A stretch of DNA of 62,389 bases from Fusobacterium sp. DD2. Its GTDB lineage: Bacteria > Fusobacteriota > Fusobacteriia > Fusobacteriales > Fusobacteriaceae. The stretch is from NCBI RefSeq assembly GCF_018205345.1, contig NZ_JADRHM010000004.1:1-62389 (forward strand), written 5' to 3'. Shown piece by piece: positions 37,209 through 45,929 of this stretch. The notes beneath the pieces were generated by a model. That model did no database searches. It had not been told where the DNA came from and was given only the letters and a program-made list of their open reading frames with translations. The first letter of the stretch is position 1. Each line of letters begins with the position of its first letter. Both the position numbers and the translations under genes were made by a program.

Positions 37209-38065
37209 TTTATGTTTTGGAAAATGCAGGTAGAGATTCAACATCTGTAAAAATGATAGAGACCCAAAGAGAAGACGATGCAAGTATCAAAAAATCACTT
37301 ACTAAAAGTATAGAAGGGTACAAAGATAACACAATTGAATTTGATGGTTCATATAAGCCTGAGAATGATGAGAGTTTAGTAATAAAAAATTTTGATCTGC
37401 CAAATGAAATAACTGAAGCTATAAATAATCCTCTGGGAGTGACTCAAGTTTCTGTTAACTCCGATAATGAGCTAGATCTTAAAGCTATCTTTGTGCCTAT
37501 TTCAGATGATGATGATGATTGCGAAAAAATAATTTTTCAAAGGTTGCCTAACAGACAGATACTGAAGAGCCATAATTTTACACTTTTTTTTAATAAACAT
37601 ACATTTTCATGTGAAAATAAACCAGGTATTGTTATAACTGATTGTATAGACGCATACTACGAATATGGTAATCTATATTTTAAATCGTATTATTGGGCGA
37701 ATCAAATATTTAACCTAAACAAATATTATAGAGAAGCAACAACTGATGATATAAAAGATTTTTGCTCTAACGAGTGCTTCTCTATAGATGATATAGATTC
37801 TGTAGCTGAGTCTTGTAATAACTGGACTAGAAGAAAAATTGCATATATATTAGATTCTGGAGTTCTTGAGAATAATTCTGTAGATGAAATCATTAAGTCT
37901 GCAAAAAATTTAAACTTAAAAATTGATATTAATGAAGAAAATAAAATAATTTTCCCTGACGACAAGGATTCACAAAAAGAACTATTATCTTATTTAGCGG
38001 AAGAAATATATAGAGGAAACTTGACAGACGGTGTTTATTTAACCAACTCCAAGAGACCTTTATAG
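37205..38065 (+). CDS. DUF4868 / KwaB-like defence protein
   Basis: A 286-residue protein with the DUF4868 pattern: TLFFNKHTFSCENKPGIVITDCIDAYYEYGNLYFKSYYWANQIFNLNKYYREATTDDI in the middle (about 125-182, described here by its key parts FFNK, DAYYEYGNLYFKS and YYREAT), RRKIAYILDSGVL (about 207-219) and a short acidic C-terminus ending LTNSKRPL. KwaB binds DNA and, with membrane KwaA, blocks phage replication and transcription. It is the last gene before the convergent relaxase. TTG start at 37205 with GGAGGTAG upstream. Confidence 0.72.
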   Translation: MIYVLENAGRDSTSVKMIETQREDDASIKKSLTKSIEGYKDNTIEFDGSYKPENDESLVIKNFDLPNEITEAINNPLGVTQVSVNSDNELDLKAIFVPISDDDDDCEKIIFQRLPNRQILKSHNFTLFFNKHTFSCENKPGIVITDCIDAYYEYGNLYFKSYYWANQIFNLNKYYREATTDDIKDFCSNECFSIDDIDSVAESCNNWTRRKIAYILDSGVLENNSVDEIIKSAKNLNLKIDINEENKIIFPDDKDSQKELLSYLAEEIYRGNLTDGVYLTNSKRPL

Positions 38066-38084
38066 AAAATATTCTAAGGGTTTA

Positions 38085-39419
38085 TTAAGTTCTCTCCACC
38101 TCCTTCCCATAATAATTTTCATAGTTTTTCCTATACTGAACAAGGTCATAAAATTGCTCTTTATTCAAAGAATACTCTTGCATAAGGGTGTTCTTTTTTT
38201 CTTGCAATTTATCGAGTTTGGTTAATATTTCTTTTGTGTTTGGTAGTTTTTTATAGCTTTCTAAGATTTCTTTAGCAGCTATTTTGTAGACGGAAAGTTC
38301 GCTATAATATTCTTCAGCAAATTGTTTATCTTCAGGATTTTTCTTGTGGTATTTATAGATTTCACGATACTTATTTATAGTGTTTATATTTTCCATATCC
38401 TGGGATAAACTCTTCATTTCAGTTTCAATTTTCTTTATTTTATCTAACAAATCTTGTCTATCATCAGCAGATTTTTTGATCAGGTCATCGAGCTGAGTGA
38501 TTGAATTAATTCCTTGTTCTCTAAGTTTAATTATTGAATCAGCCATTGTTTTGATATTATGTTTTCTTGCCCAAACTTCATAACCTTTAGAAGATTGTAC
38601 TTTTTTATTAGTAGATATATCAATAACATTTCCTACACGTTTTTTAATAGGATTAGCTTTATTTTTAATTGTTAAATCTATTCTTTCTTTGATTTTTTTC
38701 TCAGTATAATCTTCTCCGATAGTCTTTGCTCTTGTAAATCTTTGCTTATCTTTATGACGAAAAGCAATGTGTTTACCAAACTTAATTTCATAATCAAGAG
38801 ACTTCATATTTTCTAAAAACTCTTCCCAAGATTTAGACTTATTAATCATTCTATCTATATCAAATTGAAGTTTAGATTTCCAAGAATTTCCTTTCTTGTT
38901 TTGGTCATATTCGTACCAAGATTTACCAGCAGTTTTATATTTTCTCTTGTAAGCTTCATAATATTCATCAATGACTGAAAGCTTATTTTCTTTACATAAT
39001 TCGTCACTTTGATACCTGATTTTGTGGTAAGATTTTTTGTTAGATTGGTAGCACTTACCAGTCTTGTAATTAACATTATTAAAAATAATATGGTTATGGA
39101 TATGCCCTCTATCTATATGAGTTGCAAGAACAAATTCATAATCTTCTTTTAAAATTTTCTTACACAATTCCATTCCAATTTCGTGAGCTTTTATAGGATC
39201 AACCTCTCCTGGTAGAAAAGATTGGATTAAATGTCTAGCCAAAACTGTACCATTAGTATCATTATCTTCTCGTGTTTTAATAAATTGAATGTGTGCAGTA
39301 GATGGATGACATTTAAATGAAGATACTAAAATTTTTTCATCAGTTTTTTCACTCTTAGTTATATAATCTATTGCTAAATTTAGAGTTGATTTTATAGGAT
39401 GTATTTTTGTTATTGCCAT
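38085..39419 (-). CDS. Outer ICE relaxase (MOBP-type relaxase/mobilisation nuclease)
   Basis: A 444-residue nuclease that nicks the ICE oriT. The N-terminal relaxase domain has LARHLIQSF, GMELCKKIL and the metal-binding histidines HIDRGHIHNHIIFNNVN (about 102-118). Residues about 290-430 are a coiled coil. The ATG is one base after the mobC stop codon. This relaxase belongs to the outer ICE and is unrelated to Tn916 Orf20. Confidence 0.92.
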   Translation of the reverse strand: MAITKIHPIKSTLNLAIDYITKSEKTDEKILVSSFKCHPSTAHIQFIKTREDNDTNGTVLARHLIQSFLPGEVDPIKAHEIGMELCKKILKEDYEFVLATHIDRGHIHNHIIFNNVNYKTGKCYQSNKKSYHKIRYQSDELCKENKLSVIDEYYEAYKRKYKTAGKSWYEYDQNKKGNSWKSKLQFDIDRMINKSKSWEEFLENMKSLDYEIKFGKHIAFRHKDKQRFTRAKTIGEDYTEKKIKERIDLTIKNKANPIKKRVGNVIDISTNKKVQSSKGYEVWARKHNIKTMADSIIKLREQGINSITQLDDLIKKSADDRQDLLDKIKKIETEMKSLSQDMENINTINKYREIYKYHKKNPEDKQFAEEYYSELSVYKIAAKEILESYKKLPNTKEILTKLDKLQEKKNTLMQEYSLNKEQFYDLVQYRKNYENYYGKEVERT

Positions 39420-39420
39420 A

Positions 39421-39777
39421 CTAATTACCAGAACTTTCTTTTGATTTATTAAGAAGTAGGGAATGGATCTGCCATATTTCTCTTGATAATTTTTCTATCT
39501 GATTATTCATTGATTCAATTTCATTTTTATAAATAACACCAGTTGTATTAGTCGCTTTTGCAATCTGGTTTATATTATTTGTTGCATTTGAAAGTAGCCA
39601 TTGTAGGTTTCTGAATGGTTCTAAATCTACAACATAAATTTCTTTTTCTAATACGCATTTTCTAAGAAAGTGAGACATAGTTTTACAATTAGCAAGTTTC
39701 ATTTTCTTTTCAAAAACTTCTTTTTCTTCTTTAGTTACTTTTATTTCTATTCTTTCATTTCTAAATCTATTTGCCAT
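39421..39777 (-). CDS. mobC: MobC relaxosome accessory protein
   Basis: A 118-residue protein with an N-terminal ribbon-helix-helix-like segment (RIEIKVTKEEKEVFEKKMKLAN) and the MobC motif LRNLQWLLSNATNNINQIAKATN (around 58-80). It loads the relaxase on oriT. Directly upstream of the relaxase. Confidence 0.9.
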   Translation of the reverse strand: MANRFRNERIEIKVTKEEKEVFEKKMKLANCKTMSHFLRKCVLEKEIYVVDLEPFRNLQWLLSNATNNINQIAKATNTTGVIYKNEIESMNNQIEKLSREIWQIHSLLLNKSKESSGN

Positions 39778-39954
39778 TTAATTCTCCTTTATAAAATATA
39801 TTTTGGGGTCTTAGGGTTCTCCCTAACAAGGTAAAAATTAAAAAAATGGAGCATGCCATAAAGGTCTGCTCCATTAATTTTTTCGTAAGTGTCCGTACAC
39901 TTACTGTGCTTGCTATTAAAGTTATAAGCGTTAAGCGTGTATTTAATTTTATAT
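39778..39954. other. oriT: Candidate oriT and terminator upstream of mobC
   Basis: 177 bases with three dyads: TTAGGG-TTCT-CCCTAA (39811-39826), a terminator-like AATGGAGCA...TGCTCCATT flanked by A and T runs (39845-39882) and TAAGTGT-CCGT-ACACTTA (39886-39903). Inverted repeats just upstream of mobC-relaxase are where MOBP origins usually lie. The exact nic site cannot be read. Confidence 0.5.
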
Positions 39955-40290
39955 CTAAAAACCTAATTTTGAAATTATAATAGCTCCAATAACTGTAGCA
40001 ATTATACCAAATATCCACTTCATTATATAGCTATGACTTCTTATCCTAGAAATAAAATGATTGTAAGAGACTCCTTTATTTGTAAGATTTAAGTGATAGG
40101 GGATATTGTCTGCCCAGAATACTGTAATATAATTTCCTTCTTTAAGTGATTTAAAAGAATTTCTAATTTTTAAATCCTCTGATGAATCTAATTTATCAAA
40201 TTTATTAATCCAATATACTTGTTGTTCTTCTTCACTCAAATTTTTAACTTTTCTAATTTCTTTCAATAATTCCCAATCTTGTTTAGTCAT
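39955..40290 (-). CDS. Hypothetical protein with C-terminal membrane anchor
   Basis: A 111-residue protein: soluble N-terminus (MTKQDWELLKEIRKVKNLSEEE...) with a winged-helix-like NLTNKGVSYNHFISR segment and one TM helix at the end (WIFGIIATVIGAIIISKLGF). Overlaps the preceding gene by eight bases, so they form a pair. Not recognised. Confidence 0.65.
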   Translation of the reverse strand: MTKQDWELLKEIRKVKNLSEEEQQVYWINKFDKLDSSEDLKIRNSFKSLKEGNYITVFWADNIPYHLNLTNKGVSYNHFISRIRSHSYIMKWIFGIIATVIGAIIISKLGF

Positions 40291-40516
40291 GTTTATTATC
40301 CTTAATGTAATAATTTTGAATGAAGTAATTTGCTATATAACCAGCTAAATAATCGTGCATATCAAGAATTTGATTATAATATTTTTCTTCTATTTTACCA
40401 TCTAGCCATTCATCTTCAAAATCTTCAGACTGGCTTGAAATATCCAAATATGCTTCTATATAATTTTTAATATTTTTGTCAGTCAATTTTTCTTTTACCT
40501 TGTCTAAGTCAATCAT
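40283..40516 (-). CDS. Small acidic hypothetical protein
   Basis: A 77-residue protein, acidic first half (DISSQSEDFEDEWLDGKIEEK) and aromatic second half (YLAGYIANYFIQNYYIK). No recognised domain. Co-translated with the membrane-anchored protein downstream; a toxin-antitoxin or immunity-type pair is possible but unsupported. Confidence 0.6.
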   Translation of the reverse strand: MIDLDKVKEKLTDKNIKNYIEAYLDISSQSEDFEDEWLDGKIEEKYYNQILDMHDYLAGYIANYFIQNYYIKDNKHD

Positions 40517-40622
40517 ATAATCTCCTAAGTTTTTCTTTTAGTTTATTCCTACTAAAGAGATTATAACAATAAATAAAATTTAAAAACTGTCAAAATTGTT
40601 TCAAAAATTTAATGTATTTAAC

Positions 40623-41105
40623 TTACTCATGAGTTTCTCCAAGTATGAATTTCATTCTACCTTTAAACACTGGAATACTAATCAAGAATACAATTACATA
40701 ATGTATAAAGGAATTTATCATCATACTTTTTGTTATTGGTAATTGATGATAAGTTTGACCGATTATCTTAAAAGCGGTTAGTGTGCTTGTTATAAAATCA
40801 AGTGCCAACCATAGGGCGACTGATGATCCTATAAAAGCAATTATATAGTTTAAAAACTTGCTAACTTTTGGTAGCTTTTGATTTATCAAAACTAGCATTA
40901 TTCCATAAATTATTACTACTGTAATCGAAAGGGGAATAGCTAACTTGTTATCTAGTTTATCTTTTATGGATATATAAAATCCTAAACCTACAACTATAAA
41001 ATCAATAAAAAATGCTGAGATTTTTACAGAGTAGGTAGAGATGAGATAGTAAAAAACTATTCCAGAAAGGATTAATAAAATATATCCTGCAATAAAAATT
41101 CCCAT
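40623..41105 (-). CDS. Multi-pass membrane protein
   Basis: A 160-residue protein with four to five hydrophobic helices (IFIAGYILLILSGIVFYYLI, ISAFFIDFIVVGLGFYI, IPLSITVVIIYGIMLVLI, ...). Not recognised. It is separated by eight bases from the ImmA/IrrE protease gene, so it belongs to that regulatory operon. Confidence 0.7.
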   Translation of the reverse strand: MGIFIAGYILLILSGIVFYYLISTYSVKISAFFIDFIVVGLGFYISIKDKLDNKLAIPLSITVVIIYGIMLVLINQKLPKVSKFLNYIIAFIGSSVALWLALDFITSTLTAFKIIGQTYHQLPITKSMMINSFIHYVIVFLISIPVFKGRMKFILGETHE

Positions 41106-41113
41106 AGAGTCTC

Positions 41114-41662
41114 CTAATAATAATCATCATGTTCAGGGCGATAGTTTTTAAGAAAATCTCCCTGAGGTGTATTAACATTAATTGGTTTATTAAACTTGCC
41201 CATTTTTGCTAACTCAGAAATTTTTAGATTTAGTAAATTTATATCTACACCTAATTTTCCAGCAATTTCATAATCACAAACTTGATCATTGATATTATCG
41301 AAGACATCTTCATCACTAATTAATAAATGAGCTGCAAAAATATTAGCTTCAGTTTCAAATTTATTTGTAGGGTTTAGCACTGTTTGGTCATGAAAAGCTC
41401 CTCCACTCATACAATAATCTCTGTGAAGTTGATCGTGACCTAATTCGTGTGCTAATATCGTCTTTCTATTAAAATTTGTGTTACTACTGATAAAAATAAA
41501 TCTGTTCCTTTGAATATAATGGTACATTCCTAAAAGTATTTTTGTTTCAGGTAGATATACCAGGTTAATATTCAAAGATTCTATTAATTCGATAGGATCT
41601 CGTGTCTTATATTTTTTTATAAGTCGAGTTACCTTATCATATATATAGCGATTCATGCTCAT
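41114..41662 (-). CDS. ImmA/IrrE-family metallopeptidase
   Basis: A 182-residue zinc protease with the HELGH motif in ILAHELGHDQLHRDYC (about 68-83) and a distal Glu in FETEANIFAAHLLI (about 105). Such enzymes cleave the partner XRE repressor to induce ICE excision, as ImmA does for ICEBs1. The XRE gene follows directly upstream, separated by eight bases. Confidence 0.9.
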   Translation of the reverse strand: MSMNRYIYDKVTRLIKKYKTRDPIELIESLNINLVYLPETKILLGMYHYIQRNRFIFISSNTNFNRKTILAHELGHDQLHRDYCMSGGAFHDQTVLNPTNKFETEANIFAAHLLISDEDVFDNINDQVCDYEIAGKLGVDINLLNLKISELAKMGKFNKPINVNTPQGDFLKNYRPEHDDYY

Positions 41663-41670
41663 AAAATCAC

Positions 41671-42072
41671 CTAATCTTTTTTCTTACGACCATATTTCTT
41701 GTTTTCTTTTTTAGCCTCCCAATAAGCACGAGTAATAGCTTCAAAAGCAGCATCTTTATCTTCGTCAGAAATTTCTCCACCAGCAAATAAAGAGCTTAGA
41801 CCTTCTGTTAATGCTCTAGCTTTTTCTAATTCTCTTTTGCCACCCATGTTATAAACTCGATTTAAAAACTCATCACTTTCTTCTAAAAGATAATTGTAAT
41901 CACAGTCCATAATTTCAGCTATTTTTTTGTAAACTTCGACATCTCTTGGGTATCTTTCTCCGTCTTCATAATGTACAAGAGTTCTTGTACTTATTCCTAT
42001 CATTTTTGCAAAATCTGCTTGACTTAACTTTTCTTTTTCACGAAATTCCTTTAATCTATCCGCAAAAGCCAT
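41671..42072 (-). CDS. XRE-family repressor, partner of the ImmA/IrrE protease
   Basis: A 133-residue Cro/C1 repressor; helix-turn-helix LKEFREKEKLSQADFAKMIGISTRTLVHYEDGERYP at residues 7-42. The ATG at 42072 after CAGGAGG is used; the longer frame to 42144 crosses the promoter region. Likely represses the divergent gene at 42231 and the ICE excision genes, and is removed by the protease. Confidence 0.9.
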   Translation of the reverse strand: MAFADRLKEFREKEKLSQADFAKMIGISTRTLVHYEDGERYPRDVEVYKKIAEIMDCDYNYLLEESDEFLNRVYNMGGKRELEKARALTEGLSSLFAGGEISDEDKDAAFEAITRAYWEAKKENKKYGRKKKD

Positions 42073-42149
42073 AACTTTAACCTCCTGTACTAATGTGCAT
42101 TTATAACTTTTAATACGAACAATAGTGCTTGAATTATTTTTCAATTTGA

Positions 42150-42230
42150 GATATAATACAAACTGAACTTATATTCATATTATAGCACAAACATTCAAGT
42201 TTGTAAATAAGTTGTATTGGGGTGATTAGA
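42150..42230. promoter_or_regulatory. Divergent promoter/operator region
   Basis: Between the XRE gene and the divergent ORF are dyads ACAAAC-ATTCAA-GTTTGT (42187-42204) and a looser outer pair AATACAA...TTGTATT (42155-42161 and 42212-42218). They are placed as expected for binding of the XRE repressor. Confidence 0.6.
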
Positions 42231-42782
42231 TTGAGAATAAGTAAAACTTTAAAGAATATAATGAACATGTATGCAGATAGCAACTTGAAATTTGAAGTAA
42301 TTAGTTCAGCTGCAAAACTTATTTTAAGTTTATATAGACAAGTTACCTGGGCAGTAGATAGCAGGGCAAATTTTATGATGTTTGAGAGTAAAGAAAACTA
42401 TGGATCAACTTCAGAATCTGCTTACTTGTATCTTTCTACATTTGCTCCAGAAAAAGTTGAAGAAAAGTTTAATAATAGAGTTTCCAATGTAATGGATAGT
42501 AAGCTTATGCTTTTAATAATTTATGATGCCTGTGTTAGGCTAAAAGTTTATCCGGAGTATGGAGAAATTTATCATAAGATTATTTATAACTACTACATTT
42601 CTGAAAAAAAGATTACTGATGAAGCCTGTATGAGAAGTGTATCTTTAGAGAGAACTGTTTATTATCAAAGAAAAAAAGAAGCAATTGCATTGGTTGGTGT
42701 AATAATTTGGGGATATACTTTACCGACTGCTATTAGCCAACTTGAAGACGGTCGTAGCATTGAAGATATAATGAACATCTAA
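42231..42782 (+). CDS. ArpU/sigma-like helix-turn-helix regulator (hypothetical)
   Basis: About 183 residues. The C-terminal half (YYISEKKITDEACMRSVSLERTVYYQRKKEAIALVGVIIWGY) looks like the helix-turn-helix of ArpU-type phage late-gene regulators. Two starts compete: GTG at 42222 and TTG at 42231. The GGGGTGAT at 42220-42227 matches a ribosome site for the TTG, so I prefer 42231. Divergent from the XRE repressor, so probably an activator released on induction. Confidence 0.65.
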   Translation: MRISKTLKNIMNMYADSNLKFEVISSAAKLILSLYRQVTWAVDSRANFMMFESKENYGSTSESAYLYLSTFAPEKVEEKFNNRVSNVMDSKLMLLIIYDACVRLKVYPEYGEIYHKIIYNYYISEKKITDEACMRSVSLERTVYYQRKKEAIALVGVIIWGYTLPTAISQLEDGRSIEDIMNI

Positions 42783-42918
42783 AAATAATTTAAGACGAAC
42801 TTATTGCGTACTATTTCCGAATGAAAAAAGTACCATATACGAATTTTATGTGTACTTAAGTGCATATATAATATCCATGATAGGTGATTTGCACCTAAAT
42901 TTAATATTGGCATTTATT

Positions 42919-42953
42919 GACTGAAAGAATTTATTTTCTTTCGGTCTTTTTTT
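42919..42953 (+). terminator. Rho-independent terminator
   Basis: GACTGAAAGAA and TTCTTTCGGTC (one G-T pair) surround a short loop and are followed by TTTTTTT. It ends the regulator gene unit. Confidence 0.8.
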
Positions 42954-43049
42954 ATGCCCAGGAGAATATATGCATAGAATTAGAAGCCCTCCTTGTGTGA
43001 ATTTTATTTTCAAACAAAAGAAATTCATGCGGGCAAGGAGGAAAAATTA

Positions 43050-43460
43050 ATGGACAAAGAATATTATTTATTTGTAGAAGGAAAGAAAGTAGTTGTTAGC
43101 AAGGAAGTGTATCTTGCCTATCATAGTGAATTGAATAGAGAGAAATATCAAATAAGAAGAGACAGGTTAAATAACTGTTTCTTTTTTTGTTCCTATGATC
43201 ATGATGGAAACTTCGAAGAAAATTTAGAAGACCCGGAATTTGATGTTGAAAAAATTATCGAAACAAAGGAAATGATTGAAGAAGTAAGAAGAGCTATTTC
43301 TAAACTCAACCCTGTTGAAAGGGATTTGATAGAAAGTCTTTTTTATAAAGAAGAAACAATTAGAGAAGTAGCTGCTAAACTGAATATTTCTCATCCAGCC
43401 GTTATTAAAAGGCGTAATAAAGTCTTAGAAAAATTAAAAGAAATGCTAGAAGACTTTTAG
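43050..43460 (+). CDS. Sigma-70-like regulator
   Basis: A 136-residue protein with a region-4 helix-turn-helix at the end (LNPVERDLIESLFYKEETIREVAAKLNISHPAVIKRRNKVLEKL). The ATG at 43050 follows AAGGAGG at eight bases; the longer frame to 42993 is not used. Such small sigma-like proteins control excision-gene expression in Tn916- and Tn1549-like elements. Confidence 0.8.
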   Translation: MDKEYYLFVEGKKVVVSKEVYLAYHSELNREKYQIRRDRLNNCFFFCSYDHDGNFEENLEDPEFDVEKIIETKEMIEEVRRAISKLNPVERDLIESLFYKEETIREVAAKLNISHPAVIKRRNKVLEKLKEMLEDF

Positions 43461-43936
43461 ATGACAGTTACCAAATGGGTCTAATTTTCACTGTTACTCA
43501 TGCAGTGGGAATTGGACCTTTTTATTTAACCAAATTTATTTTTGAAAATTGGTTACCAGGAAAGACTTCTTTTCACTGTTAAGTATAAGAGGGTAATTTT
43601 AAACAATTTTGTTTCATCAAGATAAGTATTTTCTGATGGTCAAATTTTAAAAAGATTAATAGCTCTCGATAAATTTTGAACCTTAACAATTGAATAGACC
43701 AAGACAAGACATTAATCATTTTTGGAGCGTAATAACCTATCCGCCAAGATCTTTCTGCTGAATAATTCGGCAAAACAAGTACTGCTAAGCTAAAAGCAAG
43801 GGAAGAAGAAAGGGAGCGATAAGTAAGAGTTTGAATATAGGGAGGGATACCCTATTCGCTATGAAGAAAGTGAGGATAATGATACTTCTAAGGTTGAAGC
43901 CGGCTCATCCTGAATAGAGGCGGAGGTGAGATTCCT
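43461..43936. other. 476-base intergenic region before the recombinases
   Basis: It opens with a terminator (43478-43525, listed next) and otherwise has no gene I can support. The last 150 bases are purine-rich (GGGAAGAAGAAAGGGAGCG) and end in a very strong ribosome site GCGGAGGTGAG before the ATG at 43937. Confidence 0.6.
43478..43525 (+). terminator. Rho-independent terminator after the sigma-like gene
   Basis: GGTCTAATTTTCAC pairs with GTGGGAATTGGACC (43478-43491 and 43505-43518) and is followed by TTTTTATTT. Confidence 0.85.
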
Positions 43937-44158
43937 ATGTTGCTAATCCAAGGCACTTGTCAATGTCAAAAAACTTTAATTTTATATTGTGAGGTAAAAC
44001 CTATGAATACAAAAGAAAAGAAGAAATGTAAACCTAAAGAGCAAATATCAAAAGAAGATTATTCTAAAAAAATTACTTACACTCAAAGTGATAAAGAGTC
44101 ACTCGACTTACTAGATATTGTAGAACTTTATTTATGTAGAGCTTGTATAAGACTATAA
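43937..44158 (+). CDS. Small basic hypothetical protein upstream of the recombinases
   Basis: A 73-residue ORF with two plausible starts: ATG 43937 behind GGAGGTGAG (seven bases), or ATG 44003 behind GAGGT giving 51 residues rich in Lys (MNTKEKKKCKPKEQ...). The conserved-looking end is YTQSDKESLDLLDIVELYLCRACIRL. No domain recognised. It may be an excision-control or leader protein for the serine recombinases. Confidence 0.55.
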   Translation: MLLIQGTCQCQKTLILYCEVKPMNTKEKKKCKPKEQISKEDYSKKITYTQSDKESLDLLDIVELYLCRACIRL

Positions 44159-44212
44159 GCTGGGGTGCTGACTTAAAAACTTGGGTGCGGTAAAATATAA
44201 GTGGTAGAAGAA

Positions 44213-44250
44213 CTCCTTAATGACTATTTGCCCAAATACAAATTAAGGAG
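44213..44250 (+). promoter_or_regulatory. Hairpin that can hide the ribosome site of the first recombinase
   Basis: CTCCTTAAT (44213-44221) is exactly complementary to ATTAAGGAG (44242-44250), which contains the Shine-Dalgarno sequence (AAGGAGG 44245-44251) of the recombinase start at 44259. Pairing would block initiation. See findings. Confidence 0.65.
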
Positions 44251-44258
44251 GTTTTGTG

Positions 44259-45929
44259 ATGGAAAAATTTGCTTGTATGTATCTTCGTTTATCGAGAGAG
44301 GATGGAGATAGCACAGAAAGTAATTCTATTTCAAATCAAAGACAGATTATCAAATCATATGCAAGGGACAATGATTTTAAAGTTGTTGCTGAATATGTAG
44401 ATGATGGCTTTTCAGGATCTAATTTTGACAGACCAAAATTCAAGAAGATGATTCAAGATCTTAAAGAAAAGAAGTTCAAAACAATTATTGTGAAGGACTT
44501 ATCCCGTTTCGGGAGAGATTATATCGAATCAGGAAAATATCTTCAAAAGATATTTCCAGAAAAAGGTATAAGATTTATATCCGTAAACGATAACTATGAC
44601 AGTGAAAATGCAGATGTAAGCGATACACACTTAATTCTTCCGATAAGAAACTTTATTAATGATTCTTATTGTAGGGATATTTCTATGAAGGTTAAATCTT
44701 CAAAAGAAATTAAAAGAAAGAATGGTGAATTTATTGGTGCATTTGCTCCTTTTGGTTATAAGAAGGATAGCAAAAACAAACATAAGTTAGTCGTTGATAC
44801 AGAAGTTTCGCACATAATTGAAAGAATCTTCAATATGAAGATAGACGGTTATTCGTCTAAGGCTATTGCAGATTTTTTAAATAGCATAGGTTGTGTAACA
44901 CCATCTAAGCATAAAGAAAATTCTGGCGATAATCATACTACTGGTTTTATTGTTAAAGACTCTAAATGGGACGCAAAAATGGTCAATAGGATTATTACAA
45001 ATAAGGTCTATATAGGAGTGCTTGAACAAGGAAAAACTAGAAAACTAAATTACAAGTCTAAGAGAGAAGTAGAAGTAAATGAAGAAGATTGGATTGTAAT
45101 AAACGACTCTCATAAGCCTATTATTTCAAAAAGCATTTATGCTTTGGCTAATAAGATGATGCTCCGAGATGTAAAACAATCAGCAGATATACCACATATT
45201 TTATCAGGAATGCTTTATTGCAAAGATTGTGGATCTTCAATGGTTAGAAGAAAGGTTAAGTCCAAGAATGGATATAATATTTTTTATATTTGTTCTCACT
45301 ATAATAACAAAGGAGATTGCACAAGACATAGTATAAAAGAAGATTATCTACTGGATATGACTCTTTTTGCACTTAAAGATTATTTAAAAAAATACAATGA
45401 ACTACTAAGTCAAGTTAATAAGTTAGATGTATCAAAAGTAACATTTAACATTGATTTTGAAAGCTTAAACTCAGAAAAGAGAAAGTACGAAAGACTTAGA
45501 CAATCTTTATATATGGACTTAGAAGACGAACTTATAACTTCTGAAGAGTTTGAAAGGTTCAGAAAAAATTATCTTATTAAAATCAGGGAAATAGAGAAAC
45601 AAATTGCTACAAAGAAAAATATACTTGCCAACTTGCAAGAAAAGATGAAAAAAAAGGACAGTTTGGTTTCCGAAATTGTTCCCACTGATTTAAGCACTCT
45701 TAATAGACTAACAATTGTATCTTTTATAGATAGAATTGAAATCGGAGAAAATAATGAGATTAATTTTGTCTTTAATAACTTGGAAACAGTTAACTTACTG
45801 AAGACCCTTATAAAAGAAGAAAGTGAGAGCAAGTCCGAAGTAAAGAAGAATTTGATTTCAATAAATAAGGTATTTGGAAATGCTCTTGAAAATAAGACTC
45901 CAATTCAATTAGTTGGAGGTGTTTTATAA
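44259..45929 (+). CDS. Large serine recombinase 1 (TndX/TnpX-like)
   Basis: The 556-residue site-specific recombinase of the ICE has an N-terminal resolvase domain with the catalytic Ser in YLRLSRED (residue 12), arginines in VKDLSRFGRDYIESG (about 79-87), a recombinase domain (FAPFGYKKD...), an intact zinc ribbon MLYCKDCGSS...YICSHYNNKGDC (about 321-350) and a coiled coil. ATG 44259 is used (seven bases from AAGGAGG). Its stop overlaps the start of recombinase 2 (TAATG). Confidence 0.95.
   Translation: MEKFACMYLRLSREDGDSTESNSISNQRQIIKSYARDNDFKVVAEYVDDGFSGSNFDRPKFKKMIQDLKEKKFKTIIVKDLSRFGRDYIESGKYLQKIFPEKGIRFISVNDNYDSENADVSDTHLILPIRNFINDSYCRDISMKVKSSKEIKRKNGEFIGAFAPFGYKKDSKNKHKLVVDTEVSHIIERIFNMKIDGYSSKAIADFLNSIGCVTPSKHKENSGDNHTTGFIVKDSKWDAKMVNRIITNKVYIGVLEQGKTRKLNYKSKREVEVNEEDWIVINDSHKPIISKSIYALANKMMLRDVKQSADIPHILSGMLYCKDCGSSMVRRKVKSKNGYNIFYICSHYNNKGDCTRHSIKEDYLLDMTLFALKDYLKKYNELLSQVNKLDVSKVTFNIDFESLNSEKRKYERLRQSLYMDLEDELITSEEFERFRKNYLIKIREIEKQIATKKNILANLQEKMKKKDSLVSEIVPTDLSTLNRLTIVSFIDRIEIGENNEINFVFNNLETVNLLKTLIKEESESKSEVKKNLISINKVFGNALENKTPIQLVGGVL

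Noticed and set aside
39767..40018. 83-codon minus-strand frame between mobC and the membrane-anchored protein
   Set aside because: It overlaps the dyads of the candidate oriT and part of another gene in a different frame, with unnatural composition.
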